This document shows, one piece after another, positions 35,189 through 43,040 of a DNA stretch of 64,000 nucleotides. Below the pieces are notes generated by a model. It made no database searches and was not told where the DNA came from. It saw nothing but the letters and a program-made list of their open reading frames with translations. How positions within the stretch are numbered: the stretch's first letter is position 1; each line of letters starts with the position of its first letter. The translations under genes and the position numbers were made by a program. The stretch comes from an uncultured Lachnospiraceae bacterium (GTDB lineage: Bacteria > Bacillota > Clostridia > Lachnospirales > Lachnospiraceae), in contig CAJTOL010000011.1 of the NCBI GenBank assembly GCA_910577645.1, positions 1-64,000 of the forward strand, written 5' to 3'.

Positions 35189-36610
35189 TTGGACGACAAG
35201 GAAAAAGAACTTTTAGAAACCAATTCTGATAAAACGGCGCATCCGGAGGATAACGGACAGGGGAACGAGGACCATTATGAGAAAGTCTGCTATATGTGCC
35301 GCCGCCCGGAGAGCAAGGCCGGGCCTATGATTACCATGCCGGGAAATCTGAGCCTGTGCAGTGATTGTATGCAGAAAGCTTTTGACTCTATCAGCAAAAG
35401 CGGCATGGATTTTTCCAAGATTCAAAATATGCCCTATATGAATCTGAATCTCAATGACTTAATCCAGATTAAGCCGGAAGATATGGAGATCCCAAAGAAG
35501 CAGAAAATCAAGAAAAAGTCTGGAGAGACCAAGGCCCTTTCTATGAAAGACATCCCGGCTCCCCATCAGATAAAGGCCCGGCTGGATCAGTATGTTATCG
35601 GCCAGGATCAGGCTAAAAAGGTAATGTCTGTGGCAGTCTATAACCACTATAAGCGGGCGCTGGTGGATTGGCGCAGAGAGGAAAAGGAAGATGGGGTGAC
35701 GGTTGAGAAGTCCAATATCCTGATGATAGGACCTACCGGCAGCGGAAAGACCTATCTGGTAAAGACGCTGGCTAAGCTTTTAGATGTTCCTCTGGCTATT
35801 GCCGATGCCACTTCCCTGACAGAAGCCGGATATATTGGCGATGACATTGAAAGCGTTGTTTCCAAGCTTTTGGCGGCAGCGGATAATGATGTGGAGCGAG
35901 CCGAGAGAGGCATTATTTTCATCGACGAGATCGATAAAATTGCCAAAAAGAAGGAGACCAATACCAGGGATGTCAGCGGCGAATCGGTACAGCAGGAGCT
36001 GTTAAAGCTTTTAGAGGGCAGCGTGGTGGAAGTGCCGGTGGGCTCCAACCAGAAAAATGCCATGACGCCTACAGCCACGGTAAATACGGACAACATTTTG
36101 TTTATCTGCGGCGGTGCTTTTCCCGATTTGGAAAACATTATTAAAGAGCGCTTAAGTAAAAAAAGCTCGATAGGCTTTAACAGCGCCTTAAAAGATGAAT
36201 TTGATAATGAGGCGGATATTTTAAAGGATGTAACTAATGAGGACTTGCGGGCATTCGGCATGATACCGGAGTTTTTAGGACGCCTGCCGGTGATTGTAAC
36301 TCTGAAAAGCCTTACGGAGGATATGCTGATCCGCATCCTGAAGGAGCCGAAAAATGCTATATTAAAGCAGTATGAGAAGCTTCTCGCCATGGATGAGGTT
36401 AAGCTTGTCTTCGAGGAAGAGGCCCTGTCCTGGATAGCCGGGGAAGCCATTAAGAGAAAGACAGGGGCCCGTGCCCTGCGGGCAATTTTAGAGGAGTTTA
36501 TGCTGGATATTATGTACGAGATCCCTAAAGATCCTAATATCGGGTCTGTGGTAATTACACGGCCTTATCTGGAAAAGAGCGGCGGCCCGCTGGTACATAT
36601 GAGGGGCTGA
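35189..36610 (+). CDS. clpX: ATP-dependent protease ATPase subunit ClpX
   Basis: ClpX unfolds proteins and feeds them to ClpP. An N-terminal zinc finger (CYMCRRPESKAG...CSDC) is followed by the AAA domain with GPTGSGKT (Walker A), the pore loop EAGYIGDDIES, FIDEIDKI (Walker B), the ClpP-docking loop SSIGFNS, and the sensor-2 region RKTGARALRAI. The TTG at 35189 is chosen: it has AGAGGGGAA upstream, while an in-frame ATG at 35111 lies at the predicted transcript start. The length of 473 exceeds the usual 410-430 because of a linker between the zinc finger and AAA domain. No clpP or tig is adjacent, so it may be a second copy. Confidence 0.88.
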   Translation: MDDKEKELLETNSDKTAHPEDNGQGNEDHYEKVCYMCRRPESKAGPMITMPGNLSLCSDCMQKAFDSISKSGMDFSKIQNMPYMNLNLNDLIQIKPEDMEIPKKQKIKKKSGETKALSMKDIPAPHQIKARLDQYVIGQDQAKKVMSVAVYNHYKRALVDWRREEKEDGVTVEKSNILMIGPTGSGKTYLVKTLAKLLDVPLAIADATSLTEAGYIGDDIESVVSKLLAAADNDVERAERGIIFIDEIDKIAKKKETNTRDVSGESVQQELLKLLEGSVVEVPVGSNQKNAMTPTATVNTDNILFICGGAFPDLENIIKERLSKKSSIGFNSALKDEFDNEADILKDVTNEDLRAFGMIPEFLGRLPVIVTLKSLTEDMLIRILKEPKNAILKQYEKLLAMDEVKLVFEEEALSWIAGEAIKRKTGARALRAILEEFMLDIMYEIPKDPNIGSVVITRPYLEKSGGPLVHMRG

Positions 36611-36633
36611 AAAGGAATATTATCCTGAAAGGG

Positions 36634-38427
36634 TTATTCCCGAAGCTGAAGGAAGGTATTATAAAGGTTCAGGATACCGTATCCCCATTCCTGATTGGGA
36701 TAGGAAAAGGCCCGGCTGCGGGTTGCGCCACGAACCAGATAGGCCCGGATGGCTGCTTCGCTCATTCCCGGGTCATTCCCTTCTACAATCCCCCAGGATA
36801 AGAGATTGGCAACGGCTCCAGCTGCCAGGGCGGCGGCTGCGGAAGTGCCGGTTTTACGTACCATAGGAACGGACGGGGCGTCTTCCCCATTTAAAACGGC
36901 AGCCCGGTAAGCAGCCTCGGGGATGACTCCGGGGCCGTAGATCTCTACACCGGGGGCGGCGATGTCCGGTTTAATCCGGTTGTCTATGGTATAACCTCTG
37001 CCGGAGTGGATGTAAATATTCCCGCCGCTGTGATTGTAGGCAGCTATGGTGATGGGAAGAGGAGTATCTCCGGGGGAAGTAATGGTAGTGTAAGGGTTGG
37101 GCCTTAAGAAAACAGTATTGGGGGAGATAAAGCTTTCTGTTGGAAGCCACATATGATAGTCTCCGTCCAGCAGAAGGCTGCTGTACACCCGGATTCTCCA
37201 AATCCCGGGAGAAGGGTCTGAAAATCTCATAAACACAAGCTGTTTTCCGGATCCCAGTTCCTGGGGGCGATAGTTGACATTAATAACCGTAGGCTCCAGA
37301 AGGAAAGAGACGGTGGCGTTGCTGCTTAGGGTCAGGGGGATTCGATTAATGGTCTCTCCGCTGGGAGAGACAAAACCGACAGTATAAGTTTCCAGGGTAG
37401 AAGCCCAAAGCTCCACTACAAATCCGTTTTCCTCTTCTCCCACCCGGATTTCAACCTCGTCCGGGGTGGAGGCATCTGAAACGGTTCCCACATAGTGATG
37501 GGAAAGGCCGCTTTCGTTGCCGGCAGCGATAACCGTACAAGCGCCTATGGAACGGCTGAGGCTGGAGAAGGACAGGCTTAAGGGAGAGGTTCCGCCGTGA
37601 CTCCCGAAATTGGTGCCAAGGCCGATACAGACGGCCAGGGGCATGTGATGAATCCGCGCAAGCTCCGCCAGATACCGGATTCCTGTAATAATATCATTTT
37701 CCTGATAAGCATTTGCACCTTCGGTGATGCAGAAAAATTCCCGCAGATATTTTTTTGCGGGCTTTAATTTTACCACGGCCAGAGAAGCTTCCGGCGCGGC
37801 TCCGATAAAGTCCAGGGAAGGAAGAGGGGTCCCCGCCGCTATGCCTGCCAGAAAGGTGCCGTGTCCCAGAGTATCCTGAGAAGGGACGAGAGAGAGGGGA
37901 TCAGGGGAGGACAATGCATCATTAATTTGCTCTTCGCTAAAATGCACGCCATATTGCAGAAAACTGAAAAGCTCCGAATCCGTGCTGCCGGTGGCGGTCG
38001 TTTCACCGGCCTCGTCAAAGCGTCTGGGAACCGTCTGATCCCAAATTCCTAAGATACGGGTGCTCCCGTCTTTTTTTCGAAATACCGGACTCCGGTAATC
38101 AATTCCCGTATCAATAAAGCCCAACAGAGCTCCCCGTCCTCTCTGACCCAAAGAAGGCTGGTTAAACACCTGAAAAATGCCGGAGGATTCCAGCGCGGAG
38201 GTGTCTAAAAGAGTAAACAGCTTAGGGATTGAATAATAAGGATATTTTTCAAGGGAAATGGGAAGAGTATTTTCAGAGGGAAAATAAATAATGGAGTAGC
38301 CCGGAAATGCATCATCCGAGCAGACAGGCGCCACATCCGGCATTGCGGAAAGCCAGCCTTCACATCCGTGGCGGCAAATAAAATCCGTATAGTTTTCAGA
38401 GGTAATATCAACGGCACAAGTAGCCAT
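36634..38427 (-). CDS. Subtilisin-family (S8) serine protease, Csp-like
   Basis: The catalytic triad is present: Asp in LLGFIDTGIDYRSPVF (about 109), His in DTLGHGTFLAGIAAG (about 189) and Ser in KTGTSAAAALAAGA (about 533). Between His and Ser an insertion of about 200 residues probably forms a beta domain. Length and layout resemble the Csp germination proteases and related S8 enzymes of Clostridia. No signal peptide is visible, as for Csp proteins. It ends convergently with clpX, 23 bases apart, and has a GGAGG before the ATG. Confidence 0.85.
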   Translation of the reverse strand: MATCAVDITSENYTDFICRHGCEGWLSAMPDVAPVCSDDAFPGYSIIYFPSENTLPISLEKYPYYSIPKLFTLLDTSALESSGIFQVFNQPSLGQRGRGALLGFIDTGIDYRSPVFRKKDGSTRILGIWDQTVPRRFDEAGETTATGSTDSELFSFLQYGVHFSEEQINDALSSPDPLSLVPSQDTLGHGTFLAGIAAGTPLPSLDFIGAAPEASLAVVKLKPAKKYLREFFCITEGANAYQENDIITGIRYLAELARIHHMPLAVCIGLGTNFGSHGGTSPLSLSFSSLSRSIGACTVIAAGNESGLSHHYVGTVSDASTPDEVEIRVGEEENGFVVELWASTLETYTVGFVSPSGETINRIPLTLSSNATVSFLLEPTVINVNYRPQELGSGKQLVFMRFSDPSPGIWRIRVYSSLLLDGDYHMWLPTESFISPNTVFLRPNPYTTITSPGDTPLPITIAAYNHSGGNIYIHSGRGYTIDNRIKPDIAAPGVEIYGPGVIPEAAYRAAVLNGEDAPSVPMVRKTGTSAAAALAAGAVANLLSWGIVEGNDPGMSEAAIRAYLVRGATRSRAFSYPNQEWGYGILNLYNTFLQLRE

Positions 38428-38542
38428 AGGCTCCTCCGGCAGTTTTTTATAATAATATATGAGCCGGTGTGGGAGAAGATTCAGACGGGATGAAAAACCA
38501 CTGGACGGCAGGAGATAAACATAGTAAAATGGTAACAGACAG

Positions 38543-39064
38543 ATGCGGGAAAGAGAAAGGATGGTGGAACCAGTGGCTTGGATAGGGCTGATTGGGATAT
38601 TGGCATTGATTGATTTATGCCTGAAGGAATTGATAGAAGAACAGGCGGACGAAGAATTCCCCAGGGCGCTTAAGGGAACCGGGGAAAGAATTGTTCTTCA
38701 CAAAAGTTACAACCGGGGATTCCCTTTTGGATTTTTAAAGGAAAAGCCGGAGCTGGTCAAGATGATTCCGGTGGCGGCGGCCTCCGCCGTATTCGGTGCT
38801 TTGGCTTACCTGTTGGGGAAAAAGGGCCATTTTGCTGAAAAGCTGGCATTTTCTCTCACATTGGGCGGGGCGGTCAGCAACCTTATTGATCGGTATAAGA
38901 GAAACCATGTGGTAGATTACTTCAGCTTTAACGTAAGAGGGCTGAAAAAGATTATATTTAACCTGGGAGACTTATTTATCTTTGCAGGTATGATAATCCT
39001 TATGCTGGCAGAAGCTTCTCAGTTCTTAAGAGACATTGGAAAAAGGGCCGGAACCAGGCGGTAA
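38543..39064 (+). CDS. Signal peptidase II (LspA)-like membrane protein
   Basis: LspA is the aspartic protease that removes signal peptides from lipoproteins. The family blocks are recognisable but diverged: SYNRGFPFGF for the usual VxNxGAAFG, GGAVSNLIDRYKRNHVVDYF with the first catalytic Asp, and FNLGDLFIFAG for FNxAD with the second. Four membrane segments fit. In-frame starts at 38543, 38561 or a nearby GTG are possible, since none has an ideal ribosome binding site. The divergence suggests a paralogue rather than the main LspA. Confidence 0.75.
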   Translation: MRERERMVEPVAWIGLIGILALIDLCLKELIEEQADEEFPRALKGTGERIVLHKSYNRGFPFGFLKEKPELVKMIPVAAASAVFGALAYLLGKKGHFAEKLAFSLTLGGAVSNLIDRYKRNHVVDYFSFNVRGLKKIIFNLGDLFIFAGMIILMLAEASQFLRDIGKRAGTRR

Positions 39065-39082
39065 AAAGAAGAATGGAAAAGA

Positions 39083-39147
39083 GGATGTGGCAAAATGAAA
39101 ACAGCGGGAACAGAAAGCTGCCTTATTTCATTTTGCCACATTTTTTC
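39083..39147 (+). terminator. Terminator hairpin (composite-repeat outer arms)
   Basis: ATGTGGCAAAATGAAA (39085-39100) pairs with TTTCATTTTGCCACAT (39126-39141), followed by a T-run. An inner CAGC/GCTG stem lies in the loop. Confidence 0.85.
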
Positions 39148-39221
39148 GTGGAATGGTTTAGCCGTTGAGGAGGAGGATTGTCTGGACGGCCACTTTTTGG
39201 AGCGAGGAAAAGCCCGGCATA

Positions 39222-39250
39222 TTGACAGAAAGCCGGAAGTATTGTAAAAT
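39222..39250 (+). promoter_or_regulatory. Predicted promoter of the CorC/HlyC-family gene
   Basis: TTGACA (39222-39227) and TAAAAT (39245-39250) with a 17-base spacer. Confidence 0.75.
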
Positions 39251-39285
39251 CAGTACCAAAACAAAGAAAGAAGGAGTGATTTTTT

Positions 39286-40572
39286 TTGGACCCGTCGTCT
39301 GACGTCGTGATACAAGGTATCATAGTTGTAATTCTATTAATTTTATCTGGATTTTTCTCGTCTGCGGAGACAGCACTGACCACAGTGAATAAAATTCGGA
39401 TGCGTACCCTTGCGGAGGCAGGATCAAAGCCCGCCATGTATGTAAACAAGGTGGTGGAGGATCAGGGCAAGATGCTTTCTGCAATCCTCATCGGCAATAA
39501 TATTGTCAATCTGTACGCATCTTCTATGGTGACTACGCTGGTAACCAGCCTTTGGGGCAGCAAAGTCGTAGGAATCGCTACCGGTGTGCTGACTTTACTG
39601 ATTCTGATCTTTGGTGAGATTACACCAAAAACCATGGCAACTTTATCTGCTGATTCCATTGCATTAAAAGATGGCCGGATTATCTATTACTTGATGACAG
39701 GTATGACTCCGGTGATTTTTATTATCAATAAAATGTCTTATGGCGTACTGCGTCTTATGGGAATCGACCCCAATAAAAAACAGGACTCCATTACAGAAGA
39801 TGAGCTGCGTACCATTGTGGAGGTAAGCCACGAGGAAGGCGTAATTGAAACGGAAGAAAAGAAGATGATTACCAACGTTTTTGATTTTGGGGACTCAGTG
39901 GCAAAGGATATTATGGTGCCCAGAATCAACATGTCTTTTACCGAGGCGGATGCCACTTATGACCAGCTGATTGAAATTTTCCGTGAGGATCGGTTTACAC
40001 GTATTCCGGTTTATGAGGAAACGACAGATAATGTTATCGGTATCATTAATATGAAGGATCTTCTTCTGCTTTCGGATGAGGAAAAAGCGCGTTTTTCCAT
40101 AAGAGATTACTTACGCCAGCCTCTTTATACTTATGAATTTAAAAAGGTTGCGGAGCTGATGGTGGAGATGAGAAAGACCTCCAACAATATTGTAATTGTT
40201 TTAGATGAATACGGAGCAACCGCAGGTCTTATTACCCTGGAGGATATGTTGGAGGAAATTGTAGGAGAGATTCGGGATGAATACGATGAAGACGAAGAGG
40301 ACAGTCTGACAGAAATCAGTCCCACTGAATATATTGTGGAAGGCTCTATGAAGCTGGATGATTTAAACGACCAGCTGGATCTGGATCTGGAGTCTGAGGA
40401 TTATGACTCCATCGGCGGCCTGGTTATCGGCCTTTTAGATCACTTGCCGGAGGAAGGCGAAAAGGTAGAGCACGAAGGCCTGCGCCTGGTGGTGGAAAAG
40501 ATGGATAAAAACAGGATTGAAAAGATCCATATTTACCGGCTGGAACCGCCGGAGACGGAAGAAGAAAAATAA
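39286..40572 (+). CDS. CorC/HlyC-family (DUF21-CBS) membrane protein
   Basis: The order is a DUF21/CNNM membrane domain (about 1-185, four segments), two CBS domains (about 205-325, MVPRINMSFTEAD and VIGIINMKDLLLL) and a C-terminal CorC_HlyC domain (about 340-420, EYIVEGSMKLDDLND). Such proteins are linked to magnesium or cobalt efflux. The start is TTG with AAGGAG upstream. Confidence 0.88.
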   Translation: MDPSSDVVIQGIIVVILLILSGFFSSAETALTTVNKIRMRTLAEAGSKPAMYVNKVVEDQGKMLSAILIGNNIVNLYASSMVTTLVTSLWGSKVVGIATGVLTLLILIFGEITPKTMATLSADSIALKDGRIIYYLMTGMTPVIFIINKMSYGVLRLMGIDPNKKQDSITEDELRTIVEVSHEEGVIETEEKKMITNVFDFGDSVAKDIMVPRINMSFTEADATYDQLIEIFREDRFTRIPVYEETTDNVIGIINMKDLLLLSDEEKARFSIRDYLRQPLYTYEFKKVAELMVEMRKTSNNIVIVLDEYGATAGLITLEDMLEEIVGEIRDEYDEDEEDSLTEISPTEYIVEGSMKLDDLNDQLDLDLESEDYDSIGGLVIGLLDHLPEEGEKVEHEGLRLVVEKMDKNRIEKIHIYRLEPPETEEEK

Positions 40573-40585
40573 GATTGGGATAAAA

Positions 40586-40641
40586 GGCGGATGCCGCAGA
40601 ATGAAAAAGAAAGTCCTTGGCTTCAGTTTGCGGCATCCGCC
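40586..40641 (+). terminator. Terminator hairpin (composite-repeat outer arms)
   Basis: GGCGGATGCCGCA pairs perfectly with TGCGGCATCCGCC. The arms are the repeat-family type, and it lies between convergent genes. The T-run is weak. Confidence 0.75.
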
Positions 40642-40663
40642 TTTGCGTGCAGGCCCTGTTACA

Positions 40664-41023
40664 TCAGCTTGCCATTCCCCCGATAGTTCCGGAGATCCCG
40701 CAGATTCCCAGCACAGTAAGAATTTGCCTGGTGTCGGCAATAATGCCTTTGTCCAGAACCACGGACATGGCAAACAGAACCAGAAAATAGGCAAGGCCTG
40801 CTAAAAAGCCCCAGAAAAACCGCCGCTGCCCCTTGGTTTTTCCTGCCAGAAGGCCGCCGAAAAAGCAGGTTACGCCATAGATAATATTGACGGCAGCGCT
40901 TACCTGGGCGGATCTGAGATGCAGCTTGTACAGGGCAAAGGACAGGACCAGAAGCAGGATTCCGGTGATGACGTAAGAGAATAGCAGGGAGCGGAGAATA
41001 GCTTTTACAGTTCCGTTTGACAT
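40664..41023 (-). CDS. TIGR04086 family membrane protein
   Basis: A 119-residue protein with four membrane segments and the signature GVTCFFGGLLAGKTKGQRRF and a small-residue-rich end (GICGISGTIGGMAS) matches the TIGR04086 family of Firmicutes. Its function is unknown. It diverges from the SCIFF peptide gene, a placement that is common in Clostridia. An ATGAGGTTATATCT leader precedes the ATG. Confidence 0.8.
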   Translation of the reverse strand: MSNGTVKAILRSLLFSYVITGILLLVLSFALYKLHLRSAQVSAAVNIIYGVTCFFGGLLAGKTKGQRRFFWGFLAGLAYFLVLFAMSVVLDKGIIADTRQILTVLGICGISGTIGGMAS

Positions 41024-41133
41024 AGATATAACCTCATTTCTGGATGGAAATTATTTGATTCAATATATTCAGAGAAAGTACAAGATATACGTAGCAGTTG
41101 AGACGGCGTTGAGACGGCAGTCCGGAAAAAGCC

Positions 41134-41162
41134 TTGCACAGCCAGCTTACATGTGATATAAT
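41134..41162 (+). promoter_or_regulatory. Predicted promoter of the SCIFF operon
   Basis: TTGCAC (41134-41139) and TATAAT (41157-41162) with a 17-base spacer. A GACGG...CCGTC stem lies in the leader before the peptide gene. Confidence 0.7.
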
Positions 41163-41264
41163 CGCAAAGAAATTATGTGTATTTGTAACAGAGCAGACGG
41201 GATATCTTCTGCCGTCCCAACTGTTACGTATGTTAAAAAATATTTCAGATAGGAGGATTTCAGG

Positions 41265-41411
41265 ATGAAGCACGTAAAAACTTTAAATGCCAACACCTTA
41301 AAGGAGTCCATGAAAAAGGGCGGATGCGGCGAATGTCAGACTTCCTGCCAGTCCGCTTGCAAGACCTCTTGTACAGTAGGAAACCAGGCTTGTGAGAACA
41401 GCAGCCGTTAG
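41265..41411 (+). CDS. scfA: SCIFF peptide (six cysteines in forty-five residues), ribosomal precursor
   Basis: The 48-residue peptide begins MKHVKTLNANTLKESMKKGG and carries six cysteines (positions 21, 24, 28, 32, 36 and 43), including the conserved CGECQTSCQSACKTSC core. SCIFF peptides are nearly universal in Clostridia. They are modified by an adjacent radical SAM maturase that forms thioether crosslinks from Cys to Thr. An AGGAGG site precedes the ATG. The maturase gene follows after a hairpin. Confidence 0.95.
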   Translation: MKHVKTLNANTLKESMKKGGCGECQTSCQSACKTSCTVGNQACENSSR

Positions 41412-41490
41412 TGTGCGGTAGTGTACACCAGTTTTACAAAATTGGCCAGGCAGCTTATTTTGTATGGCGAGACCAGGCCAGGTGAGGAAG

Positions 41491-41556
41491 AGGCAGACAA
41501 GAAACCCCTACGGTCTTCCCGGATTGTAGGGGGTATTTTCGTGTCTGCCTGGTTTT
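41491..41556 (+). terminator. Nested hairpin between SCIFF and its maturase (attenuator or processing site)
   Basis: AGGCAGAC (41491-41498) pairs with GTCTGCCT (41543-41550), with an inner ACCCCTAC/GTAGGGGGT stem, then GGTTTTG. It probably lets the peptide message be more abundant than the enzyme message. Confidence 0.65.
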
Positions 41557-41618
41557 GTCTGCCAGATGGGAAGATTAAAAAGAATGGCGCAGGCAGATTT
41601 AGATAAGGAGAAGATTCA

Positions 41619-43016
41619 GTGATTCATCAATATATCAACAACGGCTACTACATTGTAATGGACGTCAACAGCGGTTCGGTTCATTCCGGAGATCCGGTTT
41701 TTTATGAGGCAGTCAAGGTGCTGGCGGAGGAGGCGAAGATTCCCGATATGGAAAAGCCCGGGATGCTTCCTGAGACGGCAGTGGATCTGGTAAAGGAACG
41801 GCTGTCCGGCGTTTATCCGGCTGCAGAGATAGGCGAGGCTTTGGAGGAGATCCAGGCGCTTATTGACATGGAGCAGCTTTTTACCGAGGACATTTACAAA
41901 GAGTATGTGGCTGATTTTAAGAAGCGCAAGACTGTGGTAAAGGCTTTATGCCTGCACATTGCCCATGACTGTAATCTGGCCTGCCGCTATTGCTTTGCAG
42001 AAGAAGGAGAATACCATGGCCGCCGGGCGCTGATGAGCTATGAGGTAGGAAAAAAAGCCCTGGATTTCCTGATTGCCAATTCCGGAAACAGGGAGCACCT
42101 GGAGGTGGATTTTTTCGGCGGCGAACCGCTTATGAACTGGGATGTGGTAAAGCGTCTGGTAGAGTATGGCCGTTCCCGGGAGGAAGCCTGCCATAAGAAA
42201 TTCCGTTTTACCCTGACAACCAACGGAGTCCTGCTAAATGACGAAATTATGGAGTTCTGCAATAAGGAAATGAGCAACGTAGTCTTAAGCCTGGACGGCC
42301 GCAGGGAGGTAAATGACCATATGCGCCCCTTCCGAAACGGCAAGGGAAGTTATGAATTGATTGTTCCAAAGTTTCAGGAGTTTGCAAAGCGCCGGGGGGA
42401 CAAGGATTACTTTGTCCGGGGCACATTTACCAACAAGAATCTGGATTTTGGGGAGGACGTGCTCCACTATGCAGCTCTTGGGTTTAAAAAGATGTCCATG
42501 GAACCGGTGGTGGCAGAGCCTGGAGAAGATTATGCCATCCGGGAAGAGGATCTTCCCCGGATTTTAAAGGAATACGACAGGCTGGCTGCAGAATATGTAA
42601 AGCGCCACAAAGAAGGAAGGGGCTTTACTTTCTTTCATTTTATGATAGATTTAAAACAGGGGCCGTGTGTTGCAAAGCGTCTGTCCGGGTGCGGCTCGGG
42701 CACCGAATATTTGGCCGTTACCCCCTGGGGCGACCTTTATCCATGCCACCAATTTGTCGGAAAGGAAGAATTCCTTCTGGGAAATGTAGATACAGGTGTA
42801 ACCAATACAGCAATCCGTGATGAGTTTAAACTCTGTAATGTGTATGCCAAGGAAAAGTGCAGGGACTGTTTTGCAAGATTTTACTGCAGCGGGGGATGTG
42901 CGGCAAATTCTTATAATTTCCATGGCTCTATCACTGACGCCTATGATATTGGCTGCCAGATGCAGAAGAAGCGAATCGAATGTGCGGTTATGATTAAGGC
43001 GGCACTGGAGGATTGA
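41619..43016 (+). CDS. scfB: SCIFF maturase, radical SAM/SPASM thioether-forming enzyme
   Basis: After an N-terminal peptide-recognition region (about 1-90), the radical SAM cluster motif is CNLACRYC (near 115) with FFGGEPLMNW downstream. The C-terminal SPASM region supplies cysteines for two auxiliary clusters (CGSGTEYLAVTPWGDLYPC, then CRDCFARFYCSGGC and a final Cys). The enzyme crosslinks SCIFF cysteines to acceptor residues. A GTG start has AAGGAG upstream. The SecDF gene follows 24 bases after the stop. Confidence 0.95.
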   Translation: MIHQYINNGYYIVMDVNSGSVHSGDPVFYEAVKVLAEEAKIPDMEKPGMLPETAVDLVKERLSGVYPAAEIGEALEEIQALIDMEQLFTEDIYKEYVADFKKRKTVVKALCLHIAHDCNLACRYCFAEEGEYHGRRALMSYEVGKKALDFLIANSGNREHLEVDFFGGEPLMNWDVVKRLVEYGRSREEACHKKFRFTLTTNGVLLNDEIMEFCNKEMSNVVLSLDGRREVNDHMRPFRNGKGSYELIVPKFQEFAKRRGDKDYFVRGTFTNKNLDFGEDVLHYAALGFKKMSMEPVVAEPGEDYAIREEDLPRILKEYDRLAAEYVKRHKEGRGFTFFHFMIDLKQGPCVAKRLSGCGSGTEYLAVTPWGDLYPCHQFVGKEEFLLGNVDTGVTNTAIRDEFKLCNVYAKEKCRDCFARFYCSGGCAANSYNFHGSITDAYDIGCQMQKKRIECAVMIKAALED

Positions 43017-43040
43017 CAAGGAAAAGGAGAAAATTAAACC

